Shown here piece after piece: positions 1-8,114 of a stretch of DNA of 64,000 bases. The stretch covers positions 4,526,001 to 4,590,000 of the forward strand of contig NZ_BIFT01000001.1 of assembly GCF_003967575.1 (NCBI RefSeq), written 5' to 3'. The position numbers and the translations under genes are program-made. Numbering within the stretch: the stretch's first letter is position 1; each line of letters opens with the position of its first letter. The DNA comes from Dictyobacter alpinus. GTDB taxonomy: Bacteria; Chloroflexota; Ktedonobacteria; Ktedonobacterales; Ktedonobacteraceae. The notes under the pieces were generated by a model. The model did no database searches and had not been told where the DNA came from. It saw only the letters and a list, made by a program, of their open reading frames with translations.

Positions 1-488
1 CTATGAGGCGAAAGCGTGACAATCGCGGCCCCACGTTCCTGGATCTTCTCTACCAGCTCATCGATCTGGACCTGCTCTGGATAGTCAATCTCACTGAGAC
101 CACTACTGCTAAAAATGATTCCATCGGCCCGATAGTCCTGCAGTGTCTGGAGATAGCTAAGTTCGCGCATAGGATCACGTCCGGTATTGCACATGATGGT
201 CAGGTAGCCGTGTGCATTGGCCACTTCTTCAACTCCGCGCGCGACCTGGGCAAAATAAGGATCGGCATTATCTCCGACCAGGACCGCTATCAATTTGCTT
301 CTCTGGATCTTCAGGCTACGTGCCAATGAATTAGGGACATATTTTAGCTCCCTGGCTGCGCTGAGCACTTTCTCACGTGCTGTTCCACTGACTGGATAGG
401 TAGAGCTACTCATCACCCGGCTGGCCGTCGCAACCGAGACACCAGCCTTTTTGGCTACATCAACAATCGAAGGAAGTTGTGTTGGCAT
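1..488 (-). CDS. LacI-family transcriptional regulator (C-terminus cut by window edge)
   Basis: The reverse strand encodes 162 complete codons from ATG at 488 and is still open at the window edge, so the C-terminal part is missing. The N-terminus is a typical LacI helix-turn-helix: IVDVAKKAGVSVATASRVMS, followed by the hinge region ending YVPNSLARSLK. After that comes the start of the periplasmic-binding-protein-like sensor domain (LIAVLVGDNADPYFAQVARG). Members of this family bind palindromic operators and respond to a sugar or related ligand. No sugar-utilisation gene is complete next to it in this window. The nearest gene, across about 360 bp, is a broken lipoprotein gene, so its target may lie outside the window. 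Family assignment is secure; the ligand is unknown. Confidence 0.93.
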   Translation of the reverse strand, partial: MPTQLPSIVDVAKKAGVSVATASRVMSSSTYPVSGTAREKVLSAARELKYVPNSLARSLKIQRSKLIAVLVGDNADPYFAQVARGVEEVANAHGYLTIMCNTGRDPMRELSYLQTLQDYRADGIIFSSSGLSEIDYPEQVQIDELVEKIQERGAAIVTLSPH

Positions 489-670
489 CTAATTTCTCGC
501 TATCCATTTACCGAAGCAAGCCCCCGCCTTCAGGCATGGGTCCCTGATACACACAAACTGCGTTTTGGATCCCCACTGTAACAAAGTTTCAGCACCTTGT
601 CAATTTGCTGCTTTCTTTCCTCGTAAAATACTTCTCCTGCGTTTTTGTGCTCTTCCATCTGATCATCATC

Positions 671-699
671 TTGACTTGTTTATAGCTTTATGTTATATA
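671..699 (+). promoter_or_regulatory. sigma70-type promoter upstream of the broken lipoprotein gene
   Basis: TTGACT at 671-676 and TATATA at 694-699 are separated by exactly 17 bp in an AT-rich stretch. This is a good -35/-10 pair pointing right. The start codon at 846 would sit about 140 nt downstream. The rest of 489-845 shows no gene. Confidence 0.5.
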
Positions 700-845
700 C
701 ATAATTACAAATAGCTATATTATGATAAGGAAGTCTCTTGTATTAGGCGATGGTGTGCTTGCTTATCACCTGGACTGCCGTTTTTTCTTTTTAGCACATA
801 AAACTATGGAAAATGTTATATGTTGTTTAAAGCTTAGGAGGAGCA

Positions 846-1161
846 ATGATCACATATAAGCGCAGCCTTTGTCACTTTTTCCCTTTTCTCTTCAGTCTTA
901 CCATTATGCTGGCTGCCTGTTCACAAGCGCCAACAACCAATAATCAGAGAAGTATTCGCCAGTGCCAATAAGCCGCTGTATAGCCTGGACCTGCGTACCA
1001 CCCCTGCAGGGCCAGTTAGCAACTGGTTTAATGGGAATCACGTGTATCAGAAATACGGTCTTGGTAGAGAAGATTTGTCTACTGCCGGTCCAGTCAAACA
1101 GTGGTTTGATCTCATCGTGTTTCTACGCGATACCACGCCAGCGCACTCGCTTTTAAAATAA
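846..1161 (+). pseudogene. frameshifted secreted lipoprotein remnant
   Basis: A strong ribosome site (AGGAGG at about 837-842) precedes ATG 846. The first 41 codons encode a lipoprotein signal peptide with lipobox LAAC (MITYKRSLCHFFPFLF..LTIMLAACSQAP). The frame then stops at a TAA near 974. The next frame is open from about 951 to the TAA at 1159-1161 and reads as ordinary protein (KPLYSLDLRTTPAGPVSNWF, then NGNHVYQKYGLGRED). The simplest reading is a single small indel near 940-955 in a gene that once encoded a lipoprotein of about 100 residues. A sequencing error is the alternative. I do not recognise the mature domain. Confidence 0.45.
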
Positions 1162-1186
1162 AGCGGATTTAATAGTCATCATGTGT

Positions 1187-1219
1187 AGTGTGTTGCTGCG
1201 GCGGCCGCAGCAACACACT
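1187..1219. terminator. 33-bp near-perfect palindrome, terminator-like
   Basis: Arms 1187-1202 and 1204-1219 are exact reverse complements (16 bp, GC-rich, one central base). No T-run follows on either strand, so it could be a cruciform or protein site rather than a classical terminator. It lies just after the broken lipoprotein gene and before the kinase promoter. Confidence 0.5.
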
Positions 1220-1249
1220 CAGGAAAGCGCGCGCAGCAGGCGCGAGGCG

Positions 1250-1258
1250 TGATATAAT
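1250..1258 (+). promoter_or_regulatory. extended -10 promoter element of the kinase gene
   Basis: TGATATAAT is an extended -10 (TG-N-TATAAT) about 70 bp upstream of the kinase start codon. No good -35 is seen at the usual distance, which is common for extended -10 promoters. Confidence 0.45.
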
Positions 1259-1329
1259 AGTTGCGTCTATTCATAGCGCTTAAGGCATGTGGAGGAATTT
1301 TTTAGCAAGAAACGTAGCGAGGAGTTTTT

Positions 1330-2817
1330 ATGGTGTTCCAGATAGGACAAGAGATTGGTAATTACCGCATTGTAAGTGAGATCGCGCAAGGCGCTTATGC
1401 CTATGTCTATAAGGCATCCCATACCACATTGTCGCAGCGCATTGTCGCGATTAAGATTTTACATCGAACCTTTGTTGATCCTGAGGCGAAACATGATATT
1501 TTATATCAAGAGGCCCACATTCTGGAGCAACTTCAACATCCCCATATTCTCGCTGTGATCGATTTTGGTTCGTACGAGAATGCTCCTTATATCGTGAAGG
1601 AGTTTGCACCACATGGCTCGTTGCGTGATTACTTGCAGCATAAGCGTAACCGTCCTCTACCAATCAATGAAGTTCTTTTTCTGATCCGTCAGATTGGTGA
1701 GGGATTACAGTTTGCCCATGATCATAATATTGTGCATTGTGATTTGAAGCCAGAGAATATTTTATTTAATGCCGAGGATCAGGCGTTGATCTCGGATTTT
1801 GATATTGCGCGCGTCCTGAAATCGACGAGTGCGCAGGGCAAAAATATTGGTGGCACTCCCTCCTATATGGCGCCGGAGCAGTTTCATGGTAAGGTGCGCC
1901 GTGAGAGCGATCAATATGCGCTGGCATGTATGGCCTATGAGATGCTAACGGGCCGGCGTCCCTTTGAGGGAGACGATGTAAAGTCCTTACAGCAACAGCA
2001 TCTCCATGAGCCACCGGTTCCTCCTACGCAACTGCGGCCCGATCTTCCTCTCCATATAGAGCAAGCTCTATTGCGAGCATTAGATAAAGAGTATCAGGAT
2101 CGTTATCCCGATGTGGCGACGTTTGTGGCTGCCATCGATCCTGTCCAAACAACGGGTGTCTCTGGTGCCGAGTGGCCAACGGCCGCGCTGGTGCAGCAGC
2201 GTGGTCCACGTCTGGTCCTGCATGCTCCTGGCAAAGCTGGGAAGCAGGATGAGAATATCTTCTATGAGGACACGATCTCAATGCACAGCGAGGCAACCGT
2301 GGCTGAGGTCGATTTGCCCGCTCCACGCAAGCGCCGTGCAACAACGACAAAAAAGCCCGCCATAGGCGAAAAGGCCGTCCGACCAGCGCGTAGTCGCACC
2401 AGTGCGAGTACTGCAAAGGCCGCTCCAACTCGTCCGACCAAACCCAGGACTGCCAGCGCCGCCGCATCTTCAACCGCCAGGCCAAAAGTCTCACGTGCCC
2501 GGACGACCGAAAAGGATGCACCCAAGGCTGCCGTGCCACGTAAAAAGGCCACCACTCCAAAGACTACGACCGCTAAGAAACCCGCCGTCAAAAAGCCAAA
2601 GACACAGGAGGGAGCAGCGACCGCCGCATCAAAGCCGAAAGCCGTGCGTACTAAACCAGCAGCGGAGAAGAAGCCAGCCGTTGCTCGTAAGCCAGCCACC
2701 GGTAAAAAAGCAGATAGCGTGGCGCAAACTCCAGCCGAGCCGCGATCCATGCCCGCCTGGCAGCAAGCCGTAGCCCACCAGCGCGCAAGATCCACCAATA
2801 AAAACAACCAACCGTAG
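1330..2817 (+). CDS. Ser/Thr protein kinase with histone-H1-like basic tail
   Basis: This 495-residue protein has a PknB-type kinase domain at residues 1-265: glycine loop AQGAYAYVYKA, ATP lysine in VAIKIL, catalytic loop HCDLKPEN, and GGTPSYMAPEQ in the activation segment. The metal-binding motif reads DFD (LISDFDIARVL) instead of DFG. The conserved Asp is kept, but the glycine is replaced. The usual HRD arginine is Cys, which suggests regulation without activation-loop phosphorylation. From about residue 330 the chain is a low-complexity Lys/Ala/Thr/Pro tail (KKPAVKKPK, KPAAEKKPAVARKPATGKK) like histone H1 or AlgP, probably binding nucleic acid or polyphosphate. There is no transmembrane helix, so it should be cytosolic, unlike most bacterial PASTA kinases. 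ATG 1330 is preceded by GAGGAG. Kinase call is secure; the role of the tail is inference. Confidence 0.9.
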   Translation: MVFQIGQEIGNYRIVSEIAQGAYAYVYKASHTTLSQRIVAIKILHRTFVDPEAKHDILYQEAHILEQLQHPHILAVIDFGSYENAPYIVKEFAPHGSLRDYLQHKRNRPLPINEVLFLIRQIGEGLQFAHDHNIVHCDLKPENILFNAEDQALISDFDIARVLKSTSAQGKNIGGTPSYMAPEQFHGKVRRESDQYALACMAYEMLTGRRPFEGDDVKSLQQQHLHEPPVPPTQLRPDLPLHIEQALLRALDKEYQDRYPDVATFVAAIDPVQTTGVSGAEWPTAALVQQRGPRLVLHAPGKAGKQDENIFYEDTISMHSEATVAEVDLPAPRKRRATTTKKPAIGEKAVRPARSRTSASTAKAAPTRPTKPRTASAAASSTARPKVSRARTTEKDAPKAAVPRKKATTPKTTTAKKPAVKKPKTQEGAATAASKPKAVRTKPAAEKKPAVARKPATGKKADSVAQTPAEPRSMPAWQQAVAHQRARSTNKNNQP

Positions 2818-2851
2818 CTTCGACAACGGTGGAAAAAGCAACGCATTGTGC

Positions 2852-3255
2852 ATCGAGTGGAAGACGTGAGAAGCCAGCGGAGCGTACGTGGAGTGGGCGC
2901 CACACGCAAGGCCGACATATAGCTTTTTTCGAAGGCGAAACATGTAGAAAAGCATATATGCCTGTGGCGCCTACACCAATCATGTTTCTTCAAGCATGTT
3001 TGCTCAGCAACGTGTAAACACACGAAGCATGGTTCGCGATCTGGTTTGGATCGGGATGGGACCAGATCTAACATATCGTATGTCCCTGTTCCGCCCGGTA
3101 CCCCCAACCACGATTTGTGTAGGCGCCACAGCACTGCGCGTCGTTCATACACGTTGGCCCACGAAAACCCAGCAGTGCGGCCTTGCGTGTGGCGCCCACT
3201 CCACGTACGCTCGGCCCGCTTATGGCGCCATCCGACGTACATGACACCACTCGAT
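2852..3255 (-). repeat. double-hairpin repeat element, copy A (reverse orientation)
   Basis: The core 2881-3211 is bounded by perfect 34-bp inverted repeats (each containing GTGGGCGCCACACGCAAGG). Outer 9-bp arms ATCGAGTGG / CCACTCGAT lie at 2852-2860 and 3247-3255. Inside, a second inverted motif (TGTGGCGCCTACAC and its complement) lets each half fold on its own. It shares its ends with copies at 31764-32117 and 63199-63659 but lies in the opposite orientation, and its centre has diverged. No protein-coding signal is convincing. It follows the kinase stop codon by about 35 bp. Confidence 0.85.
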
Positions 3256-3269
3256 TGGAGTCGGAGGCA

Positions 3270-3407
3270 TTCCTCTTCTACCGTTTTACGTAATAAATGT
3301 CTCTTAGGCACGTGGTCGTGTTGAGGCGGCGCAGCGAAGTGTGTTCACCCTCGGACTTGTTCCTGGTCGTACGTGGTACAGGTCGCAGGGACAAGCCCTG
3401 CCGTTAC
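3270..3407 (+). repeat. remnant of the 150-bp inverted-repeat family
   Basis: The arm 3378-3407 matches the right arm of elements at 41498-41644 and 54490-54639 (core GTCGCAGGGACAAGCCCTGC). The sequence to its left matches the interior of the copy at 63059-63676 (ACGTAA..AAAT.TC.CTTA..CACGTG). The left arm is missing, apparently lost where repeat copy A abuts it. Confidence 0.65.
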
Positions 3408-3486
3408 GCCTGGGGAGCGGCTCGCTGGGGGTGGACGCTTTGTTGACATGGTTGGCATTCATTACTACCAACCATGTCGGGTGCGT

Positions 3487-5685
3487 TTAGGCTGGATCGA
3501 TCAGGCGTCCCATGATGCTGTAGATGAGCAGGATGATCAGGCTGACGATGATGTTGGCCAGAATAATTATGCCGAGTTCGGGAAAGAGTCGCAGCGCTTT
3601 AGCACTGTACAGGATATAGCCGAGTGCGGCGGCCATGGCAATCACTGCTAGCAGGCTGGCACGAATCGATGAGCCAATACTTGGAAACTTTCTTGGACGC
3701 AGCATAGAGAGTCCTGTGAGCAGTCCGGCAAAGCCATAAAAGGCTAGTGGGAACCACCAGTTATGCAGTGGTGCGAAGCTTGCGGTATGGGTGAGTGCGT
3801 TGACCAGGCTGTCATTACCACGATACATAAAATCGGCGACCAGCGCTCCACCAACACCGACGAGTATGCCAACTATTGGACCAAAGGCTGCCCCAAAGAA
3901 CAGTGGAAGGACCAGGACCATTGGGATGGCACGGTAATAGATGATTGGCCGGAAATTATGCAAAAAGCAGAAAAGGATAATACCCACGACCGTGGCGATA
4001 ATTGGCCATTTCAAACTATTCAGTGGTCCCAACCACTCGGCCAGCGATTCCTGTGGCTCTGGCGCGCTACGTGAACGGGCGGCGCGTGGCTCGTCCGCGA
4101 CCCGCGCACGCGACTGTGGCCGCTCCGGTGGATCATCATAGTCCTCATATTGACGAGGTGGCGGAGCTGGCCTCGGAGCCGGCCTCTGTTGTTCAAACTG
4201 AGAGGGCCGGTTGGGGTGTTGATATCCCTGCCCCTGCTGAGGACCGCCGAATTGCTGCCCCTGTTGCTGTTGAGGACTCCCAAACTGTTGCGGTCGCTGC
4301 TGATAGGGTGGTTGTACCGGTGCATGTCCCATATTTGGATAGTGCTGTTGTGGAGGTCGCTGACCCTGAGGGCCTCCAAACTGCTGTCCCGGCGGTCGCT
4401 GTTGCTGTGGACCATTGGGATAGCCGGGTTGGGGTGGCTGACCCGGTAGAATCATCTTTTGCGGACCAAACTGGCCGCCTGCATTTGGCGTTTGATTGGG
4501 CTGCTGAGACTGCTGGTAGGGAGCATTATTTGGATTGCTACCAACATTAAAACCAGTCTGGGCTACTGTTGTCGATGAATACGCCGTATTGGCAGGTTGG
4601 TTTGTCTGATTCAGCAAGTTTGGCTGTTGCGGCTGTGATATGCCAGCCTGTGCCGATCTCTGCTCCTGCTGCGTCTGCCTGGAATTATTTGTGGCATTGC
4701 CGCCAGGCTGACCAAACGGCTGAGACTGCATGGCTGTATATGGCGCCGCCGTTATTGGTGGTGTCATGCCTGGTTGATTGTTGGTCTGAACAGGATTGGT
4801 TGTGTTGCTTTGCATCGCGACCGTGCCGTAGCCTGCACTTGAGGTGGTTGGCGGCATCAACTCTGTTTGATAGGATTGGCCAGCCTGTTGCAGGGCCGCA
4901 GCAAAATCCTTGATATGCTCAAAGCGTTTCTTGGGATCCTTGTCCATTGCCCGCATCACGGCCTGTTCGACCTCGGGAGCGATATTGGGCAGTTTCTCAC
5001 GGATCGGTGGTGGCGCGGCAAACATATGCTGTGTACACATCTCCGTAAATGAACCATGAAATGGACGATTGCCCGTCAGCCACTCGTAGACGACAATCGC
5101 TAGTGAATACTGGTCGCTAGCCGGTCGAGGCTTACCTTGGATCTGTTCAGGTGACATATAAGCCACCGTTCCAATCACATCCTGCGTCCCTTGATAGCGT
5201 GAGCTCTGGGCCACCAGCGCGATGCCGAAGTCGCTCAATAGTACCTCGTTGCGCTTGCCCAGCAGCATATTCTCTGGCTTGATATCGCGGTGAATAATAT
5301 GCTCATCATGGGCATACTGCAATGCATCCGCGACCTGCTGCACATAGGGAAGGATCGTTGCCAGCGGTAGCGGATTCCCACGTGCGTGGCGTTGCCGCAA
5401 CGTCCCATTGGGTGCATAATCCATCACCAGATATGGCGTCTCACCATCAATACCAAAATCCATTACACGCACAATATTCGGGTGTGATAACCGCGCAATG
5501 GTCTGTGCCTCTGTCAAGAAACTATCTGTATCATCAGAACCAGACAGCCTCGTCTGAAGTATCTTAATGGCAGCCAGTGACTTCAGGTAGAGATGCTCGC
5601 CGAGGTACACTTCGGCAAAGCCGCCCTGGCCCAGGAGTTGTTTTATTGTATAGTTTCCTAGTCGCTGCCCAATGCGATCCGCCAT
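3487..5685 (-). CDS. Ser/Thr protein kinase fused to a six-helix membrane domain
   Basis: This is a 732-residue protein. Residues 1-270 are a complete PknB-like kinase: GQGGFAEVYLGE loop, AAIKIL lysine, HRDIKPEN catalytic loop, LSDFGIALV metal motif, GTVAYMSPEQ. Residues 270-555 are a long Gln/Pro/Asn/Gly-rich linker. Residues 560-732 hold about six hydrophobic helices, including LFFGAAFGPIVGILVGVGGA followed by LVADFMYRGND. That stretch resembles the small-molecule-binding S-components of ECF transporters in helix number, length and motif style. The usual PknB layout has one helix and PASTA repeats, so here the membrane part is probably the sensor or anchor. The start has AAGGAG seven bases upstream. 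Kinase call is secure. The S-component resemblance is by eye only; any other six-helix sensor is possible. Confidence 0.9.
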   Translation of the reverse strand: MADRIGQRLGNYTIKQLLGQGGFAEVYLGEHLYLKSLAAIKILQTRLSGSDDTDSFLTEAQTIARLSHPNIVRVMDFGIDGETPYLVMDYAPNGTLRQRHARGNPLPLATILPYVQQVADALQYAHDEHIIHRDIKPENMLLGKRNEVLLSDFGIALVAQSSRYQGTQDVIGTVAYMSPEQIQGKPRPASDQYSLAIVVYEWLTGNRPFHGSFTEMCTQHMFAAPPPIREKLPNIAPEVEQAVMRAMDKDPKKRFEHIKDFAAALQQAGQSYQTELMPPTTSSAGYGTVAMQSNTTNPVQTNNQPGMTPPITAAPYTAMQSQPFGQPGGNATNNSRQTQQEQRSAQAGISQPQQPNLLNQTNQPANTAYSSTTVAQTGFNVGSNPNNAPYQQSQQPNQTPNAGGQFGPQKMILPGQPPQPGYPNGPQQQRPPGQQFGGPQGQRPPQQHYPNMGHAPVQPPYQQRPQQFGSPQQQQGQQFGGPQQGQGYQHPNRPSQFEQQRPAPRPAPPPRQYEDYDDPPERPQSRARVADEPRAARSRSAPEPQESLAEWLGPLNSLKWPIIATVVGIILFCFLHNFRPIIYYRAIPMVLVLPLFFGAAFGPIVGILVGVGGALVADFMYRGNDSLVNALTHTASFAPLHNWWFPLAFYGFAGLLTGLSMLRPRKFPSIGSSIRASLLAVIAMAAALGYILYSAKALRLFPELGIIILANIIVSLIILLIYSIMGRLIDPA

Positions 5686-6009
5686 CCTTGCTCCTTTATA
5701 TTATGCGTGATCTAATCGCATGCTTACCTTGCTTGCTCAATTCTAAAGAAATAGCGCACGAACGTCAAGTTTTGCGTTGTGAGTCACCAGATAGGGCTTA
5801 CGACCCATCTTTAAAGCAAGGCAAAATTGACAATAGATTGCCTTCTATTATAAACCATGGAGATAGTAAAAAATCCACAATTGAGCGGTGTGTATGGGCA
5901 AAGATCATTCCTTTGAGGGGTGACAATCAGGCTGGCATGTCGAATACTATCTGTATAGGAGTATTGGTGCTGAGCCAGTGGTGTGTTGGAGATGGAGAGA
6001 GGATCTGTT
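5686..6009. other. intergenic region between divergent kinase and PLD genes
   Basis: AT-rich divergent spacer that must hold promoters for both flanking genes. I see no additional gene, palindrome or repeat worth naming. Confidence 0.4.
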
Positions 6010-7257
6010 ATGCGCGCTAGATTGTCCTGGATACCGGTGAGTCGGCTATTGCGCTGGTTGCTGGCTGCCCTGTTTGTTCCACCCACAATTGTGAGTATTG
6101 TGCTGGTGCTGGTCGATAGTGTGCGCAAGCATGGTCGCTCGCAAGGACATTTCTTAAGCCTGCGTAATGAGCCTCCTGTAGCGGTGGATGATAGTGAGGT
6201 ACAACTCTATACGTACGGCAGCGATCTCTATCAGGCCATGCTGGCAGACATCAAGCAGGCTCAGACGCGTATCTTTTTTGAGACCTTTATCTGGAAGGAT
6301 GATGTGGTCGGCAACAAGTTTAAGGATGCCCTGGTACAGGCTGCACGGCGCGGGGTTGACGTCTATATTATCTATGACCAGTTCGCCAATCTGGTTGTCT
6401 CATCCAGTCTCTTTCAATTTGATCCCACCATCCACGTCCTGCGCTATCCGTTTATCTCGTTTCCCTTTCGTCCTTTTACGCTCAAGACGTATGCGCGCGA
6501 TCACCGTAAAGTGCTGGTTATCGATGATCATATCGGGTATATTGGTGGCTATAATATCGGTGCCCTCTATGCGCGCAAATGGCGTGACACGCATGCCCGC
6601 ATCAAGGGTCCGGGGACGCTGGAGATCGAAAATACCTTTATTGATTTTTGGAATGAACATAAAAAGAGACGCCAGCCGGAACTCCCCGATCTGGCGAAAC
6701 GGGACTGGAATGCCGACCTGGTTGTACAGCGTAATGATCCGACGCTACTGATGTTTCCGATTCGCTCGATGTATTTGGAGACCATTGATCGGGCGCAGAA
6801 AAGTTTTTACCTGACCAATGCCTACTTTATTCCTGATCGTGCGATCCTGCATTCACTCTTGAAGGCTGCTCATCGTGGGGTCGATGTCCGCGTGTTGGTT
6901 CCTGCCAAGTCCAATCACATCATTGCCGACTGGCTCTCGCACGGCTTTTATACCCAATGTCTCAAGGGTGGCATTCGCCTATTGCTGTACTCGGATGCTA
7001 TGATACATGCAAAGACCGCGACCGCGGATCGTGTCTGGTCGACCGTTGGAACCGCCAATCTGGATCGTTTGAGCATGGTTGGCAATTTTGAGCTCAATAT
7101 TGAATTTTATAGTCCTGCAGTCGCTCAGCAGATGGAAAAGATTTTTGAATACGATTCATCCCAGGCCTACGAGCTAACCCTCGCCCAATGGGAGCATCGC
7201 CCATTCTACTGGAAAATTGCAGAATATCTCCTCTCCACGTTCCGCCCCTTATTCTGA
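6010..7257 (+). CDS. phospholipase D / cardiolipin synthase-type enzyme
   Basis: This 415-residue protein has an N-terminal hydrophobic segment (LLRWLLAALFVPPTIVSIVL) and two HKD catalytic motifs: HRKVLVIDDHIGYIGG and HAKTATADRVWSTVG followed by TANLD. These define the PLD superfamily. Membrane-anchored members of this size usually act as cardiolipin synthases (ClsA/ClsB type), joining phosphatidylglycerol to another phospholipid. Start choice: ATG 6010 has AGAGG seven bases upstream; an in-frame GTG at 5983 lacks one. The HD-hydrolase gene starts 41 nt downstream on the same strand and may be co-transcribed. Superfamily is certain; the exact lipid substrate is inferred. Confidence 0.88.
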   Translation: MRARLSWIPVSRLLRWLLAALFVPPTIVSIVLVLVDSVRKHGRSQGHFLSLRNEPPVAVDDSEVQLYTYGSDLYQAMLADIKQAQTRIFFETFIWKDDVVGNKFKDALVQAARRGVDVYIIYDQFANLVVSSSLFQFDPTIHVLRYPFISFPFRPFTLKTYARDHRKVLVIDDHIGYIGGYNIGALYARKWRDTHARIKGPGTLEIENTFIDFWNEHKKRRQPELPDLAKRDWNADLVVQRNDPTLLMFPIRSMYLETIDRAQKSFYLTNAYFIPDRAILHSLLKAAHRGVDVRVLVPAKSNHIIADWLSHGFYTQCLKGGIRLLLYSDAMIHAKTATADRVWSTVGTANLDRLSMVGNFELNIEFYSPAVAQQMEKIFEYDSSQAYELTLAQWEHRPFYWKIAEYLLSTFRPLF

Positions 7258-7298
7258 AAACCTGAAGATATTCTGAAGTCGTACGGAAAGGATGCCAT

Positions 7299-7913
7299 AT
7301 GGAAACTCTACTGACCCGTGCTTTTGCGCTGGCGGCCCAATTGCACGCCACGCAGACGCGTAAAGCCTCGCTTGTTCCCAATACACCATATCTGGGGCAT
7401 CTGATGGAGGTTGCTGGCATTGTCCAATCCAATGGAGCCTCAGAGGTGGCGGTGGCTGCGGCCCTCCTCCATGATGCTATTGAGGATCAGGGTGCGGCCA
7501 CGCGGGAATTGATCCTGAACCAACTCGGTCCTGATGTGCTGGCGCTGGTTGAGGAATGTACCGAGCCAGGAACCGGAGGAGCGACGAAAGCGCCCTGGCG
7601 TGAGCGTAAAGAAGGGTATCTCCAGCAGGTTAAGGTGGCATCAATGGAGGCTCTGCTCATCAAGTGCGCCGACAAACTACAAAATGCTCGTGACCTTCGT
7701 AAGCAGGTCTACATTGAGGGCGAGGCCGCCTACGCTGCTTTTACACGTGGCAAAGCCGACAAGCTCTGGTTCTACCATACCTTCGTCCAGACAGCCCGTG
7801 AGCGACTCACGGTTCTGCGCCAGGATCAACCAGCCCAGCCACTCCTGACCGCCATCGACTACCTGCTCATCGAAATTCACCAGACCCTTACCGAGCTTGA
7901 TGCTGACAGCTAG
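7299..7913 (+). CDS. HD-domain hydrolase, small (p)ppGpp-hydrolase-like
   Basis: This 204-residue single-domain protein carries the HD signature AAALLHDAIEDQG and the second metal/substrate motif KCADKLQNARDL. This is the pattern of the hydrolase half of RelA/SpoT enzymes and of stand-alone small alarmone hydrolases (MESH1-like). There is no synthetase, TGS or ACT domain. An upstream histidine (GHLMEVAG) matches the first metal ligand region. It follows the PLD-type gene by 41 nt. Alarmone hydrolysis is the best guess; other HD nucleotidases share the motif. Confidence 0.8.
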   Translation: METLLTRAFALAAQLHATQTRKASLVPNTPYLGHLMEVAGIVQSNGASEVAVAAALLHDAIEDQGAATRELILNQLGPDVLALVEECTEPGTGGATKAPWRERKEGYLQQVKVASMEALLIKCADKLQNARDLRKQVYIEGEAAYAAFTRGKADKLWFYHTFVQTARERLTVLRQDQPAQPLLTAIDYLLIEIHQTLTELDADS

Positions 7914-7990
7914 CCTATCCAATAAGCCCTTGCTAACCAGATAATACTATTGGTTTGCAAGGGCCTGCTGCTCTGACCTGGCTCATGTGC

Positions 7991-8083
7991 AAAGCGGGGA
8001 TGCAAGGGGTGGCGAGCCCCTTGCCTGGGGGATTGGGGTCTGTGCCCCCGAAACCTCCTCCCCTCCCGCCCGCGTAGCGGGCG
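7991..8083 (-). repeat. 93-bp GC-rich repeat, copy 1
   Basis: This runs from AAAGCGGGGATGCAAGGGG to the CGCCCGCGTAGCGGGCG hairpin. The same 93-bp unit, on the other strand, lies at 29138-29230; a fragment lies at 53165-53200. It sits between the HD gene and the end of the Tm-1-like gene and contains several C/G-run hairpins. Confidence 0.8.
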
Positions 8084-8114
8084 AAGAGCGTATCACATGA
8101 AGGGGGTCAGTCCA

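Noticed and set aside
2262..3311. 349-codon open frame on the minus strand
   Set aside because: It lies opposite the repetitive Lys/Ala tail of the kinase and runs into repeat copy A. Its composition (CFGFLTAGFLAVV-like) is the mirror of AAG/GCC-rich codons, and it has no ribosome site.
4002..4550. 182-codon plus-strand frame of Val/Ala-rich sequence
   Set aside because: It is antisense to the Gln/Pro-rich linker of the second kinase; low-complexity mirror effect.
5983..6009. upstream GTG start for the PLD-type protein
   Set aside because: It lacks a ribosome site and would place charged residues before the hydrophobic segment; ATG 6010 is better supported.
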